From Streptomyces fagopyri (GTDB taxonomy: Bacteria > Actinomycetota > Actinomycetes > Streptomycetales > Streptomycetaceae): DNA of 64,000 nucleotides. Numbering within the stretch: the stretch's first letter is position 1; each line of letters begins with the position of its first letter. Location: NCBI RefSeq assembly GCF_009498275.1, contig NZ_CP045643.1, forward strand, positions 5,270,001-5,334,000, written 5' to 3'. Under the pieces are notes generated by a model. It was not told where the DNA came from and searched no databases. It saw nothing but the letters and a program-made list of their open reading frames with translations. Positions 24,358 to 33,707 of the stretch are shown in pieces. Made by a program: the position numbers and the translations under genes.

Positions 24358-24467
24358 GCGCAGGCGCACGGCGGGAGAAGCCGGGCATGGACGCGCCGAT
24401 ACGGGGGACGGCCGGACGGGGCCGGGCGCCGGGCGGCGCCCCGTGCCCTCAGGTCCGGGTCCTGCCC

Positions 24468-27422
24468 TCAGGCGACGGCGAGCGGCTTGAGCAGCGACCG
24501 CACCTCGGCGGCCTCCGGTGCCTCCATCGCCTCGAAGATGTCCAGCGCCTCCCGCCAGCAGACCTGCGCGCGGCCCGACTGGCCGATCGCGCTCAGGGCG
24601 CGGCCGAGCACCGTCAGGACGTTGCCGCGCCGCCAGTCGCCGCCGATGCCGCGCAGCACGGTCAGCGCCAGCTCGGCGTTGGCCGCGGCCTGCGCGGGCC
24701 GCCGGGCGGCGACGTCGGCCTCGGCCAGCCGGAAGAGGGTCATGCCCTCCCAGAGCCGCTGGCGGCTGTCCCGGAACACCGCGAGGGCTTCCTGGAGGCG
24801 GCCGACGGCCTGCGAGAGCTGGCCGCTCTGGGTGAGCGCCAGGCCCAGCGCGTACCGTCCGTTGGCACCCTTCAGGGCGTGGTCCATGTCGTCGTACATG
24901 GCCGTGCCCTGCTCCGCCAGGGCCACCGCGCTCGCGGTCCGTCCGGTGGCGAGATGGATACGGGACAGGTTGCACAGGGCGCTCGCCTCGCCGGGGCGGT
25001 CCTCGCAGGCGCGGAAGTTCTCGATGGCGCGCGTCAGGTGCGCCTCCCCGTCCTCATGGCGGTTCTGGTAGATCGCGATCACGCCGAGGATGTTGGACGA
25101 CCAGCAACTGGTCAGCGGGTCGGAGGAGGCCAGCGCCAGCTTCAGGGCGCGGGTGGCGGCCCGGTCCGCCGGGTCGAAGCGGCCGGTGATGTGGTGCACG
25201 AAGGCCAGCGTCGTCAGGGCCCGGCCCTGCGCCCGGGGCGCGCCTGCCTCCTGCGCGGCGGCGTCCGCGGCCCCGGCGACGGCCTCGTACTCCTTGGAGT
25301 TCGCGCCCGACTCGGCCAGGTCGCAGGCGGCCCACAGCAGGTCGACGGCGCGCGCCAGGGTCCCCGGGCCCATCGACTGCCGTACGCAGGCCAGCGTGCA
25401 GACCGCCTCGGCGTACAGCCAGTCCTGGGCCCGGTGCCGGTCCTCGAACACCAGGCCCGGATACTCCGTCGGCTCCAGGTGCTCCACCAGCCGGTCCCCG
25501 GGCCGGTCGATCGCGTAGACCCCGGCGGTCGTGGCCAGATAGAAGTCCAGCAGCCGCGACAGCGCCGCGTCCCTCTCGCCGGGCGGCTGTTCGTCGCGTT
25601 CGGCGCAGGCGCGCGCGTAGAGGCGGACCAGGTCGTGGTAGCGGTAGCGGCCGGGGGCGGCGGACTCCAGGAGCGAGGTGTCGACGAGGGATTCCAGGAG
25701 GTCCTCGGTGTCGTCGACCGGGAGGTCCAGGACGGCCGCTGCGGCGGCCAGCGAGATGTCCGGGCCGTCCGCGAGGCCCAGCAGACGGAAGGCGCGGGCC
25801 TGGGCGGGCTCCAGCTGGCCGTAGCCGAGTTCGAAGGTGGCCTTGACGGCGAGGTCACCGGCCTGGAGTTCGTCGAGGCGGCGGCGCTCGTCACCGAGCT
25901 TCGCCGCCAGTACCGACACCGTCCAGGTGCGGCGGGCGGCCAGCCGGGAGGCGGCTATACGGATCGCGAGCGGGAGGAAGCCGCAGGCCGCGACCACGTC
26001 GAGGGCCGCTTCGCGTTCCGACGCGACCCGCTCCTGCCCGACGATCCTGGTGAAGAGCTGGAGGGCCTCCTCGGGGGACATCACGTCGAGGTCCACCAGA
26101 TGGGCGCCGGCCAGGTCCACCATCCGCGCCCGGGACGTCACCAGGGCCGCGCAGCCCTCCATGCCGGGGAGCAGGGGGCGCACCTGGGCGGCGTCCCGGG
26201 CGTTGTCCAGCAGCACCAGGATGCGGCGGCCGTCGAGGACCGAGCGGTAGAGCGCCGCGCGTTCCTCCAGCGAGTCGGGGATGGAGGAGGACGGGTGGCC
26301 GAGGGCGCGCAGGAAGGCGCCGAGCACCGTCTCCGGCTCCGCCGCCCGCGGCCCGGTGCCCTGGAGGTCGACGTAGAGCTGTCCGTCGGGGAATGCGGCC
26401 CGCGCCTGGTGGGCGACGTGCACGGCGAGGGTCGTCTTGCCCACGCCGCCGATGCCCGCGAGCGCGGAGACCGCCATCACCCGGCCCTCCTCGGTGGAGG
26501 CGGCGGCGAGCACGTCGCTGAGTTCCTGGACGAAGGAGGAGCGGCCCGTGAAGTCCGTGACCGTGGCCGGGAGCTGGGCCGGGCGGACCGGCGCCGCCGC
26601 GGGTTCGGCCGCCGGGGCGGACGGCTCCGCGAGGCCCGGGTCCGCCTGCAGGATGCGCTGCTGGAGTTCCTTCAGGCCCGCGCGCGGGTCGACGCCCAGT
26701 TCGTCGGCGAGCAGCCGGCGGGTGTCGGCGTAGACGGCGAGGGCCTCGGCCTGCCGCCCGCTGCGGTAGAGCGCCAGCATGAGCAGCTCACGCAGCCGCT
26801 CCCGCAGGGGGTGCGCCGCCGTGAGCGCGGTGAGTTCGGACACCGCCTCGGCGTGGCAGCCCTGCTCCAGGTCCATGTCGAGCCTGGACTCCAGGAGCTG
26901 GAGGCGCCATTCCTCCAGACGTGCCCGCTGGGTGTCCGCGTACGGCCCCGGCACGCTCGCCAGGGGTTCGCCGTCCCACAGCGCCAGCGCCCCGCTCAGC
27001 AGTTCGCGGGCGAGGGACAGGTCTCCGGAGTGCTTCGCCTTCTCCGCGTCGGCGGACAGCTCCTGGGCCTCGGCGAGGTCCAGCGTGCCCGCGCCGTCGG
27101 AGAGCCGGATCGCGTAGCCGCCCGACTCGCTGATCAGCACACCGGGGTCGAGCGCCTTGCGGAGCCGGGAGGCGTACGTGCGGACGGCGGCGAGCGCCTG
27201 CGAGGGGGGTTCCTCGCCCCACAGGGCGTCGATCAGCTCGCCGGACGTGGCGGTCCGGCCCTCCCGCAGCAACAGCGCGGCCAGCAGGGCGCGTTGCTGT
27301 GGTGACCCGGTGGGCAGTGATTCCCCGCCGCGCCAGGCGCGCACCGGTCCGAGCACGCTGAAGCGCAACGCCGCCGGTTCCCCGGGGCGGCGCTGCTCCC
27401 GCACTCGCGGTACACCGTCCAT
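24468..27422 (-). CDS. afsR: AfsR, SARP-family global regulator (wHTH, BTAD, NB-ARC, TPR)
   Basis: A 984-residue regulator (about 990 in S. coelicolor). Residues about 20-110 are an OmpR-type winged helix (RFSVLGPVRAW, ALLAALLLREGRTATSGELI, TYASRLRKAL); 115-265 the BTAD; 290-560 an NB-ARC ATPase with Walker A GIGGVGKTT (323-331) and Walker B ILVLLDN (401-407); the C-terminal third is TPR-like helices. AfsK phosphorylates AfsR, which then activates afsS; all three genes are in this window. It is divergent from an operator-controlled amidohydrolase operon. Confidence 0.95.
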   Translation of the reverse strand: MDGVPRVREQRRPGEPAALRFSVLGPVRAWRGGESLPTGSPQQRALLAALLLREGRTATSGELIDALWGEEPPSQALAAVRTYASRLRKALDPGVLISESGGYAIRLSDGAGTLDLAEAQELSADAEKAKHSGDLSLARELLSGALALWDGEPLASVPGPYADTQRARLEEWRLQLLESRLDMDLEQGCHAEAVSELTALTAAHPLRERLRELLMLALYRSGRQAEALAVYADTRRLLADELGVDPRAGLKELQQRILQADPGLAEPSAPAAEPAAAPVRPAQLPATVTDFTGRSSFVQELSDVLAAASTEEGRVMAVSALAGIGGVGKTTLAVHVAHQARAAFPDGQLYVDLQGTGPRAAEPETVLGAFLRALGHPSSSIPDSLEERAALYRSVLDGRRILVLLDNARDAAQVRPLLPGMEGCAALVTSRARMVDLAGAHLVDLDVMSPEEALQLFTRIVGQERVASEREAALDVVAACGFLPLAIRIAASRLAARRTWTVSVLAAKLGDERRRLDELQAGDLAVKATFELGYGQLEPAQARAFRLLGLADGPDISLAAAAAVLDLPVDDTEDLLESLVDTSLLESAAPGRYRYHDLVRLYARACAERDEQPPGERDAALSRLLDFYLATTAGVYAIDRPGDRLVEHLEPTEYPGLVFEDRHRAQDWLYAEAVCTLACVRQSMGPGTLARAVDLLWAACDLAESGANSKEYEAVAGAADAAAQEAGAPRAQGRALTTLAFVHHITGRFDPADRAATRALKLALASSDPLTSCWSSNILGVIAIYQNRHEDGEAHLTRAIENFRACEDRPGEASALCNLSRIHLATGRTASAVALAEQGTAMYDDMDHALKGANGRYALGLALTQSGQLSQAVGRLQEALAVFRDSRQRLWEGMTLFRLAEADVAARRPAQAAANAELALTVLRGIGGDWRRGNVLTVLGRALSAIGQSGRAQVCWREALDIFEAMEAPEAAEVRSLLKPLAVA

Positions 27423-27610
27423 CGCTGTCCCCCTGCCGAACCGTCAGTGCAACGAGGCCAGTTTGCCTTGTTCATGGCGGATGCGTCAGCCGTGCGAGAC
27501 GGCGATCACAGCCGCGCGCACGGGGCGGACGCGGAAGATCACATCTCCCTCACACCGTCTCCGCACACGTTCGCACAGAGTCGCGGGTCACCGGGAGCGC
27601 TTCCAGGCAG

Positions 27611-27625
27611 CTGACGGGTCGTCAG
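27611..27625. promoter_or_regulatory. Operator site 5 of the CTGACG-NNN-CGTCAG regulon
   Basis: CTGACGGGTCGTCAG, a perfect match to the core, 21 bases before the ATG of the amidohydrolase gene. The rest of the afsR-amidohydrolase spacer shows no other clear element. Confidence 0.85.
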
Positions 27626-27646
27626 ATCAGCGCTACCGTGGGCCGT

Positions 27647-28906
27647 ATGGAGACCACCAGGACCCCCGCGACCGTCCCCGCCTTCCCCCGGATCATCTCG
27701 GTGGACGACCACACCGTGGAACCGCCGGGCGTCTGGCGGGACCGCCTGCCGTCGAGGTACCGGGACACCGGTCCCCGCATAGTCCGCGCGCCACTGAAGG
27801 AGATGACCTTCCTCGGCGGCAGGTTCGCGCCGGTGATGGGCAGGCCGGGCGACGACGGGCCGGTCGGGGACTGGTGGGTGTACGAGGACCTCCACCGGCC
27901 GCTCACCCGCCTCGACACCGCCGTCGGGTACGACAGGGACGAGATACGCCTGGAGGTCATCACGTACGAGCAGATGCGGCCCGGCTCGTACGACGTCCCG
28001 CAACGGCTCGCCGACATGGACGTCAACCACGTCCAGTCCGCGCTGTGCTTCCCCACCTTCCCGCGTTTTTGCGGACAGACGTTCACCGAGGCCAAGGACC
28101 GTGAGCTCGGGCTGCTCTCGGTGCGGGCCTACAACGACTGGATGGTGGAGGAGTGGTGCGGTCCGGCGGCCGCCGGGCGTCTCGTCCCGCTCACCCTCAT
28201 CCCCCTGTGGGATCCCGCGCTCGCGGCGGACGAGGTGCGCCGCAACGCCGCCCGCGGCGTACGCGCGGTCGCCTTCTCCGAGATCCCGCCGCATCTGGGG
28301 CTGCCCTCCGTGCACACCGACGACTGGGACCCCTTCCTCGCGGCCTGCGACGAGACCGGCACGGTCATCGCCATGCACATCGGCTCCAGCAGCCGGATGC
28401 CGTCGACCTCGGCCGACGCCCCGCCCGCCGTCGGTTCCACCATCACCTTCGCCAACTGCTGCTTCTCGATGGTGGACTGGCTGATGAGCGGCAAGTTCGA
28501 GCGCTTCCCGAACCTGCGGGTGATGTACGCCGAGGGCCAGATCGGCTGGATCCCCTACATCCTCGAACGCGCCGACGTGGTCTGGGAGGAGAACCGCGGC
28601 TGGGGCGGTGTCGCCGACAAGGTCCACCGTCCGCCGTCCGAGCTCTTCGCCGGCCATGTCTACGGCTGCTTCTTCGACGACGCCTTCGGGCTCAGGAACC
28701 TGGACTCCATCGGCGTCGCGAACGTTCTTTACGAGACCGACTATCCGCACTCCGACTCCACCTGGCCGAAGTCCCGCGAGGTCGGCGAGGCCCAGATGGG
28801 ACACCTCGACCCGGACGTGGTCGAACGGATCGTACGGGGCAACGCCATCGAGCTGCTCGGGCTGACGGAGGACGGGCTGTGGGCGGGTCCGGGGGGTGCC
28901 CGGTGA
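27647..28906 (+). CDS. Amidohydrolase-2 family metal-dependent hydrolase/decarboxylase
   Basis: A 419-residue TIM-barrel protein of the ACMSD-like amidohydrolase-2 family. Metal-site motifs are IISVDDHTVEPPGVW near the N-terminus, VIAMHIGSSS (the barrel His) and YETDYPHSDSTWP (the late Asp). Members hydrolyse or decarboxylate cyclic and aromatic acids; in actinobacterial catabolic clusters they may open a ring or act as hydratases. ATG 27647 is chosen over a GTG nine bases earlier because the sequence from METTRT is the usual lead. It is the first gene under operator site 5, and its stop overlaps the next gene's GTG. Confidence 0.88.
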   Translation: METTRTPATVPAFPRIISVDDHTVEPPGVWRDRLPSRYRDTGPRIVRAPLKEMTFLGGRFAPVMGRPGDDGPVGDWWVYEDLHRPLTRLDTAVGYDRDEIRLEVITYEQMRPGSYDVPQRLADMDVNHVQSALCFPTFPRFCGQTFTEAKDRELGLLSVRAYNDWMVEEWCGPAAAGRLVPLTLIPLWDPALAADEVRRNAARGVRAVAFSEIPPHLGLPSVHTDDWDPFLAACDETGTVIAMHIGSSSRMPSTSADAPPAVGSTITFANCCFSMVDWLMSGKFERFPNLRVMYAEGQIGWIPYILERADVVWEENRGWGGVADKVHRPPSELFAGHVYGCFFDDAFGLRNLDSIGVANVLYETDYPHSDSTWPKSREVGEAQMGHLDPDVVERIVRGNAIELLGLTEDGLWAGPGGAR

Positions 28907-29862
28907 CCGGGGAGGGGCTGCGGCCGGGGTCCGCGGACGGGCCGCTGAGCTACGGCGTCCAGCTCCCGGTCCAGTCGCAGAGCACGCTGTACGCCGAGAG
29001 GTGGGAGGCGGACGCGGGTCCGGCCGAACTCGTCGAGATCGCCCGTACCGCCGACCGGTGCGGCTTCGCGTACATCGCGTGCTGCGACCACGTCGCCGTC
29101 CCGCGCAGACTCGCGGAGGCCATGAGCACGGTCTGGTACGACCCGGTGGCCACGCTCGCGTTCCTGGCCGGGGTGACCGAGCGCGTACGGCTGCTCAGTC
29201 ACGTCGCGGTCGTCGGGCTGCGGCACCCGCTTGTCACGGCCAAGCAGTACGCCACTCTCGACCACCTCAGCGGCGGACGGCTGATCCTCGGGGTCGGCGC
29301 CGGTCACGTGCGGGAGGAGTTCGAGGCGGTGGGGGCCGACTTCCCGCGCCGGGGCGCCGTGCTCGACGAGTCGATCGACGCGCTGCGGGCGGCGCTGGGG
29401 CGGGACGAGTTCCCCGAGCACCACGGGAAGCTCTACGACTTCGAGGGGCTCGGCCAGCGGCCCCGGCCGGCGCAGGCGAGCGTGCCCCTGTGGGTCGGCG
29501 GCTCCTCGCCCGCCGCCGTGCGCAGGGCCGCGCTGAAGGCGGACGGCTGGCTGCCGCAGGGCGACCCGCGCGAGCGGCTGCCGGAACAGATCGCCACGCT
29601 GCGGCGGCTGCGCGCGGAGGCGGGCGTCCGCGGCCCGCTCACCGTCGGCGCCATCACCGAGCCCCTGTACGTGGGTGAGCCCGGCTGGGAGGTCGGGCGC
29701 CGCACGCTCAGCGGGCCGCCCGAGGCCCTCGCCGAGTCGCTGCGGGCGTACCACGCGATGGGCGTGGACCAGATCCAGGTGCGGTTCCGGTCGCGTGGCA
29801 GCGGCGAACTCGTCGACCAGATGGCCGCGTTCGGCGCGGACGTGGCACCGCATCTCGGCTGA
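28903..29862 (+). CDS. LLM-class F420-dependent oxidoreductase
   Basis: A 319-residue luciferase-like TIM barrel. It has the family lead YGVQLPVQSQ, ELVEIARTADRCGFAYIACCDHVAVP, TERVRLLSHVAVVGLRHPLVTAKQYATLDHLSGGRLILGVGAGHVREEFEAVG and a C-terminal GVDQIQVRF strand. The length and lack of insertions fit the F420-dependent subgroup (TIGR03619-like) rather than FMN monooxygenases. The GTG start overlaps the amidohydrolase stop by four bases. In the pathway it could oxidise an alcohol or reduce a double bond. Confidence 0.85.
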   Translation: MTGEGLRPGSADGPLSYGVQLPVQSQSTLYAERWEADAGPAELVEIARTADRCGFAYIACCDHVAVPRRLAEAMSTVWYDPVATLAFLAGVTERVRLLSHVAVVGLRHPLVTAKQYATLDHLSGGRLILGVGAGHVREEFEAVGADFPRRGAVLDESIDALRAALGRDEFPEHHGKLYDFEGLGQRPRPAQASVPLWVGGSSPAAVRRAALKADGWLPQGDPRERLPEQIATLRRLRAEAGVRGPLTVGAITEPLYVGEPGWEVGRRTLSGPPEALAESLRAYHAMGVDQIQVRFRSRGSGELVDQMAAFGADVAPHLG

Positions 29863-29876
29863 CGGCTCTCCCGCGG

Positions 29877-29901
29877 GCGGCGGCCCGGCACGGGCCGCCG
29901 C
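29877..29901. terminator. GC-rich hairpin between the LLM and SDR genes
   Basis: Perfect 11-bp stem GCGGCGGCCCG / CGGGCCGCCGC with loop GCA, flanked by a second partly paired segment (GCTCTCC / GGAGAGC). It may terminate or attenuate transcription before the downstream SDR. Confidence 0.5.
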
Positions 29902-29918
29902 GGAGAGCGCACGGACTT

Positions 29919-29937
29919 CGGGGGGCCTCGCCCCCCG
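29919..29937. terminator. Second hairpin before the SDR gene
   Basis: A 7-bp stem CGGGGGG / CCCCCCG with loop CCTCG. It lies 25 bases before the SDR start, close to its ribosome site (GGGAGA), so it may affect mRNA stability or translation. Confidence 0.4.
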
Positions 29938-29961
29938 GCCAGGCAGACAGGGAGACCAGGC

Positions 29962-30747
29962 ATGGGCAAGCTGGACGGACGTGTCGTCCTCATCACCGGC
30001 GCGGCGCGCGGACAGGGCGAGCAGGAGGCGCGGCTCTTCGTGCGGGAGGGCGCCAGGGTGGTCCTCGCGGACGTGCTCGACGACCAGGGGGAGGCGCTGG
30101 CCAAGGAGATCGGCGCGCGCTACGTCCACCTCGACGTGCGGGGGGAGGACGACTGGCGTGCGGCGGTGGCCGTCGCCAAGGAGGCGTACGGGCGGATCGA
30201 CGGGCTGGTCAACAACGCGGGCATCCTGCGTTTCAACGAGCTGGTCGACACCCCGCTGGAGGAGTTCCAGCAGGTCGTGCAGGTCAATCAGGTGGGGGTC
30301 TTCCTCGGGATCAGGACCGTCGCGCCGGAGATCGCGAGCGCGGGCGGCGGCACGATCGTCAACACGGCCTCGTACGCGGGTCTCACCGGGATGGCCTGGG
30401 TGGGTGCCTACGCGGCGACCAAGCACGCCATCGTCGGTCTGACGCGGGTGGCGGCCCTGGAGCTGGCAGCCAAGGGGATCAGGGTCAACGCGGTCTGTCC
30501 GGGCGCCATCGACACGGCGATGAGCAACCCCGCCCAGCTCGATCCGGACGCCGACCCCGCCGACAGCGAGAGGACCTCCCGGGCACTGGACGAGCTGTAC
30601 CGCAAGCTCGTGCCGCTCGGCCGGATCGGGCGGCCGGAGGAGGTGGCCCGCCTCGCCCTCTTCCTCACCGGCGACGACTCCTCGTACATCACGGGCCAGC
30701 CGTTCGTGATCGACGGGGGCTGGCTGGCGGGCGTCAGTGTCATCTGA
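29962..30747 (+). CDS. Short-chain dehydrogenase/reductase
   Basis: A 261-residue classical SDR. The cofactor loop is ITGAARGQG (residues about 11-19), NNAG follows at about 88-91, and the catalytic Ser, Tyr and Lys appear in NTASYAGLTGMAWVGAYAATK (Tyr-x-x-x-Lys). The C-terminus GQPFVIDGGWLAG is typical. An Asp after the second strand (VVLADVLDD) points to NAD rather than NADP. It is about 100 bases after the LLM gene with two hairpins between, and probably shares the operon. Operator site 6 overlaps its stop codon. Confidence 0.9.
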   Translation: MGKLDGRVVLITGAARGQGEQEARLFVREGARVVLADVLDDQGEALAKEIGARYVHLDVRGEDDWRAAVAVAKEAYGRIDGLVNNAGILRFNELVDTPLEEFQQVVQVNQVGVFLGIRTVAPEIASAGGGTIVNTASYAGLTGMAWVGAYAATKHAIVGLTRVAALELAAKGIRVNAVCPGAIDTAMSNPAQLDPDADPADSERTSRALDELYRKLVPLGRIGRPEEVARLALFLTGDDSSYITGQPFVIDGGWLAGVSVI

Positions 30748-30758
30748 CGTGCCGTCAG
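30744..30758. promoter_or_regulatory. Operator site 6 of the CTGACG-NNN-CGTCAG regulon
   Basis: CTGACGTGCCGTCAG, perfect arms, overlapping the TGA of the SDR gene. It precedes the LLM operon at 30848 together with site 7. Confidence 0.85.
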
Positions 30759-30803
30759 CTATTGACGCCTCGGAGGGCCGGTGCGACAGTCGGCGGACAG
30801 TAG

Positions 30804-30822
30804 ATCTGACGGCACGTCAGAT
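30804..30822. promoter_or_regulatory. Operator site 7 of the CTGACG-NNN-CGTCAG regulon
   Basis: ATCTGACGGCACGTCAGAT: the longest version, with 8-bp perfect arms around GCA. It lies 26 bases before the TTG start of the LLM gene. The centre-to-centre distance to site 6 is about 62 bases. Confidence 0.9.
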
Positions 30823-30847
30823 AAAGATGTGGGGACGGTGAACCTCC

Positions 30848-31966
30848 TTGGAATTCGGGCTCTTTGTACAGGGATACGTGGGCAAGCGCGCCGAGACCGA
30901 CCCGCTCGCGGAACACAAGGCGCTGATGGAGGAGACCGAGTACGTCATCCAGGCGGACAGGTCCGGCTTCAAGTACGCCTGGGCGTCCGAGCACCACTTC
31001 CTGGAGGAGTACTCGCACCTCTCGGCCAACGACGTCTACCTCGGGTATCTGGCGCACGCGACCGAGCGGATCCATCTGGGGTCGGGCATCTTCAACCCGC
31101 TCGCCCAGGTCAACCACCCGGTCAAGGTCGCCGAGAAGGTCGCCATGCTCGACCACCTCACCGGCAACCGCTTCGAGTTCGGCAGCGGCCGGGGCGCCGG
31201 CAGCCACGAGATCCTCGGCTTCATCCCCGGCGTCACCGACATGAACTACACCAAGGAGATCTGGGAGGAGACCATCGCCGAGTTCCCGAAGATGTGGCTC
31301 CAGGACGAGTACGTGGGCTTCCAGGGCAAGCACTGGCAGCTCCCGCCGCGCAAGATCCTGCCCAAGCCGTACGGGAAGTCGCACCCCGCCATGTGGTACG
31401 CCGCCGGGTCGCCGCCCTCGTACGCCATGGCCGCCCGCAAGGGGCTCGGCGTGCTCGGCTTCAGCGTGCAGAAGGTCTCCGACATGGAATGGGTCCTGGA
31501 GCAGTACAAGACGGCCGTCGTCGAGGCGGAACCCGTCGGGGACTTCGTCAACGACAACGTGATGGTGACGACCACCGCGATCTGCGCGCCCACGCACGAG
31601 GAGGCCATCCGGATCGCGGTCAGCGGCGGCCTGCACTACCTGCCCTCCCTCGTCTTCCGCTACCACGACACCTTCCCGCGCCCCGAGGGCTTCCCCGTCT
31701 GGCCCGAGACCCTCCCCGAGTACAACGAGGAGTTCATCGAGCTGCTGATCGCCGAGGAACTGCTGATCTGCGGCGACCCGGACGAGGTGCTCACCCAGTG
31801 CAAGCGGTGGGAGCAGGCGGGCGCCGACCAGCTCTCCTTCGGCCTGCCGGTCGGGGTCTCGCGCGAGTACACGCTCCAGACCATCGAGCTGATCGGCCGG
31901 CACGTGATCCCGAAGATCGACACGGACCCGGTGCACCGGACCACCCGGTTCCGCCAGGCTTCCTGA
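30848..31966 (+). CDS. LLM-class flavin-dependent monooxygenase (bacterial luciferase-like)
   Basis: A 372-residue luciferase-fold protein, longer than the F420 type at 28903. Recognisable are MEFGLFVQGYVG, KYAWASEHHFLEEYSHLSAND (with the EHH motif of alkanal and cyclic-ketone monooxygenases), ERIHLGSGIFNPLAQVNHPVKVAEKVAMLDHLTGNRFEFGSGRG and the C-terminal ELIGRHVIPKI. It likely uses FMNH2 and oxygen to insert oxygen into a carbonyl or C-H substrate. The TTG start gives the canonical lead; no stronger start is in frame. Two perfect operators lie in front of it, and the two following genes are close and overlapping. Confidence 0.87.
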   Translation: MEFGLFVQGYVGKRAETDPLAEHKALMEETEYVIQADRSGFKYAWASEHHFLEEYSHLSANDVYLGYLAHATERIHLGSGIFNPLAQVNHPVKVAEKVAMLDHLTGNRFEFGSGRGAGSHEILGFIPGVTDMNYTKEIWEETIAEFPKMWLQDEYVGFQGKHWQLPPRKILPKPYGKSHPAMWYAAGSPPSYAMAARKGLGVLGFSVQKVSDMEWVLEQYKTAVVEAEPVGDFVNDNVMVTTTAICAPTHEEAIRIAVSGGLHYLPSLVFRYHDTFPRPEGFPVWPETLPEYNEEFIELLIAEELLICGDPDEVLTQCKRWEQAGADQLSFGLPVGVSREYTLQTIELIGRHVIPKIDTDPVHRTTRFRQAS

Positions 31967-31976
31967 GGGGGCGGCC

Positions 31977-33707
31977 ATGCTCGACCACGTCATCAGGGGC
32001 GCGACCGTCGTGGACGGCACGGGCGCGCCCGGCCGCCGGGCCGACGTAGGCGTCCGGGACGGCCGGATCGCCGTGATCGGCACGGTCACGCAGCCGTGCC
32101 GCACGAGCGAGGACGCCACGGGTCTCGTCCTCGCCCCCGGCTTCGTCGACCCGCACACCCACTACGACGCCCAGCTCTTCTGGGACCCGTACGCGACCCC
32201 GTCCCTGAACCACGGGGTCACCACCGTCGCGGGCGGCAACTGCGGCTTCACCCTCGCCCCGCTCCATCCCGAGCGGCCCGAGGACGCCGACTACACCCGG
32301 CGGATGATGTCCAAGGTCGAGGGCATGTCCCTGGTGGCCCTGGAGGAGGGCGCGCCCTGGAACTGGCACACCTTCGGCGAGTACCTGGACGCCCTGGAGG
32401 GGCGGATCGCCGTCAACGCCGGTTTCATGGTGGGCCACTGCGCGCTGCGACGGTACGTGATGGGCGCGGACGCGGTGGGCGGACAGCCGACCGGGGAGCA
32501 GCTGGCGCGGATGCTCACGCTGTTCCACGAGGCGATGGACGCCGGTGCCTGGGGCCTGTCCACCACCCAGTCCTCCACCCACTCCGACGGCGACGGGAAT
32601 CCGGTCGCCTCACGGCACGCGCGCCCGGCCGAACTGCTGGCGCTCAGCCGTGCGGTGGGGGAGCACGAGGGCACCCAGATCGAGGCGATCACGGCCGGAT
32701 GCCTCGACCAGTTCAGCGACGCGGAGATCGACCTCTTCGCCGAGATGAGCGCGGCGGCGGGGCGCCCGCTGAACTGGAACGTCCTGACGATCGACGCCGC
32801 CGTGCCCGAACGGGTGCCCAGGCAGTTGCTGGCGAGCGAACGGGCACGCAAGGCGGGCGGCCGGGTGGTGGCCCTCACCATGCCGATCCTCACCCCCATG
32901 AACATGTCGCTGGGCACCTTCTGCGCGCTGAACCTGATCCCCGGCTGGGGGCCGGTCCTCGCGCTGCCCGTGCCGGAGCGCGTCGCGCGGCTGCGCGACG
33001 CGGACGTACGGGCCGAGATGCTGCGCCGGGCCGGCTCGAAGGAAGCCGGTGTCTTCCGGCGGCTCGCCCACTTCGGGCGGTACGTCATCGGCGACACCTA
33101 CAGCGCCGCGAACGAGGGGCTCACCGGACGCGTGGTCGGGGACATCGCGGCCGAGCGCGGCCAGGAGCCCTTCGAGTGCCTGGTCGAGATCTGCGCCGCC
33201 GACGGGCTGCGGACCGTGCTGTGGCCCATGCCCTCCGACAACGATCCCGACTCCTGGTCGCTGCGCGCCGAGACCTGGCAGCACCCGGACGTGCTGCTCG
33301 GCGGCTCGGACGCGGGCGCCCATCTGGACCGCATGTGCGGGGCCCCGTACACGACCCGGTTCCTCGGGGACTGTCTGCGCGGCCGGAGACTGGTGCCGCT
33401 GGAGCGGGCCGTGCGGATGCTGACGGACGACCCGGCGCGGCTCTTCGGGCTGCGCGAGCGCGGGCGGGTCGTCGAGGGGTTCCACGCGGACCTCGTGCTC
33501 TTCGACCCGGAGCGGATCGACGCGGGCAAGGCCACCCTGGTCCACGACCTGCCGGGTGACAGCCCGCGGCTGGACTCGAAGGCGATCGGCGTCCGGGCGG
33601 TGTGGGTCAACGGGGTCGAGGCGATCCGCGACGACACGGTGACCGGGGCCGTCCCCGGGAAGGTGCTCCGCTCCGGGCGGGACACGAGGACGGTGAGCAC
33701 GCGGTGA
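31977..33707 (+). CDS. N-acyl-D-amino-acid deacylase-like amidohydrolase
   Basis: A 576-residue amidohydrolase of the D-aminoacylase group: an N-terminal beta sandwich (DHVIRGATVVDGTGAPGRRA, VRDGRIAVIG), the metal motif APGFVDPHTHYDAQLFWDP, ITAGCLDQ, and late GGSDAGAHLDRMCGAPYTTRFLG with the barrel Asp, followed by FGLRERGRVVEGFHADLVLFDPERI. In catabolic clusters such proteins often hydrolyse lactones or cyclic amides rather than D-amino acids. It begins ten bases after the LLM gene and its stop overlaps the aldehyde dehydrogenase GTG. A lactone product of the upstream monooxygenase would be a natural substrate, but that is inference. Confidence 0.88.
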   Translation: MLDHVIRGATVVDGTGAPGRRADVGVRDGRIAVIGTVTQPCRTSEDATGLVLAPGFVDPHTHYDAQLFWDPYATPSLNHGVTTVAGGNCGFTLAPLHPERPEDADYTRRMMSKVEGMSLVALEEGAPWNWHTFGEYLDALEGRIAVNAGFMVGHCALRRYVMGADAVGGQPTGEQLARMLTLFHEAMDAGAWGLSTTQSSTHSDGDGNPVASRHARPAELLALSRAVGEHEGTQIEAITAGCLDQFSDAEIDLFAEMSAAAGRPLNWNVLTIDAAVPERVPRQLLASERARKAGGRVVALTMPILTPMNMSLGTFCALNLIPGWGPVLALPVPERVARLRDADVRAEMLRRAGSKEAGVFRRLAHFGRYVIGDTYSAANEGLTGRVVGDIAAERGQEPFECLVEICAADGLRTVLWPMPSDNDPDSWSLRAETWQHPDVLLGGSDAGAHLDRMCGAPYTTRFLGDCLRGRRLVPLERAVRMLTDDPARLFGLRERGRVVEGFHADLVLFDPERIDAGKATLVHDLPGDSPRLDSKAIGVRAVWVNGVEAIRDDTVTGAVPGKVLRSGRDTRTVSTR

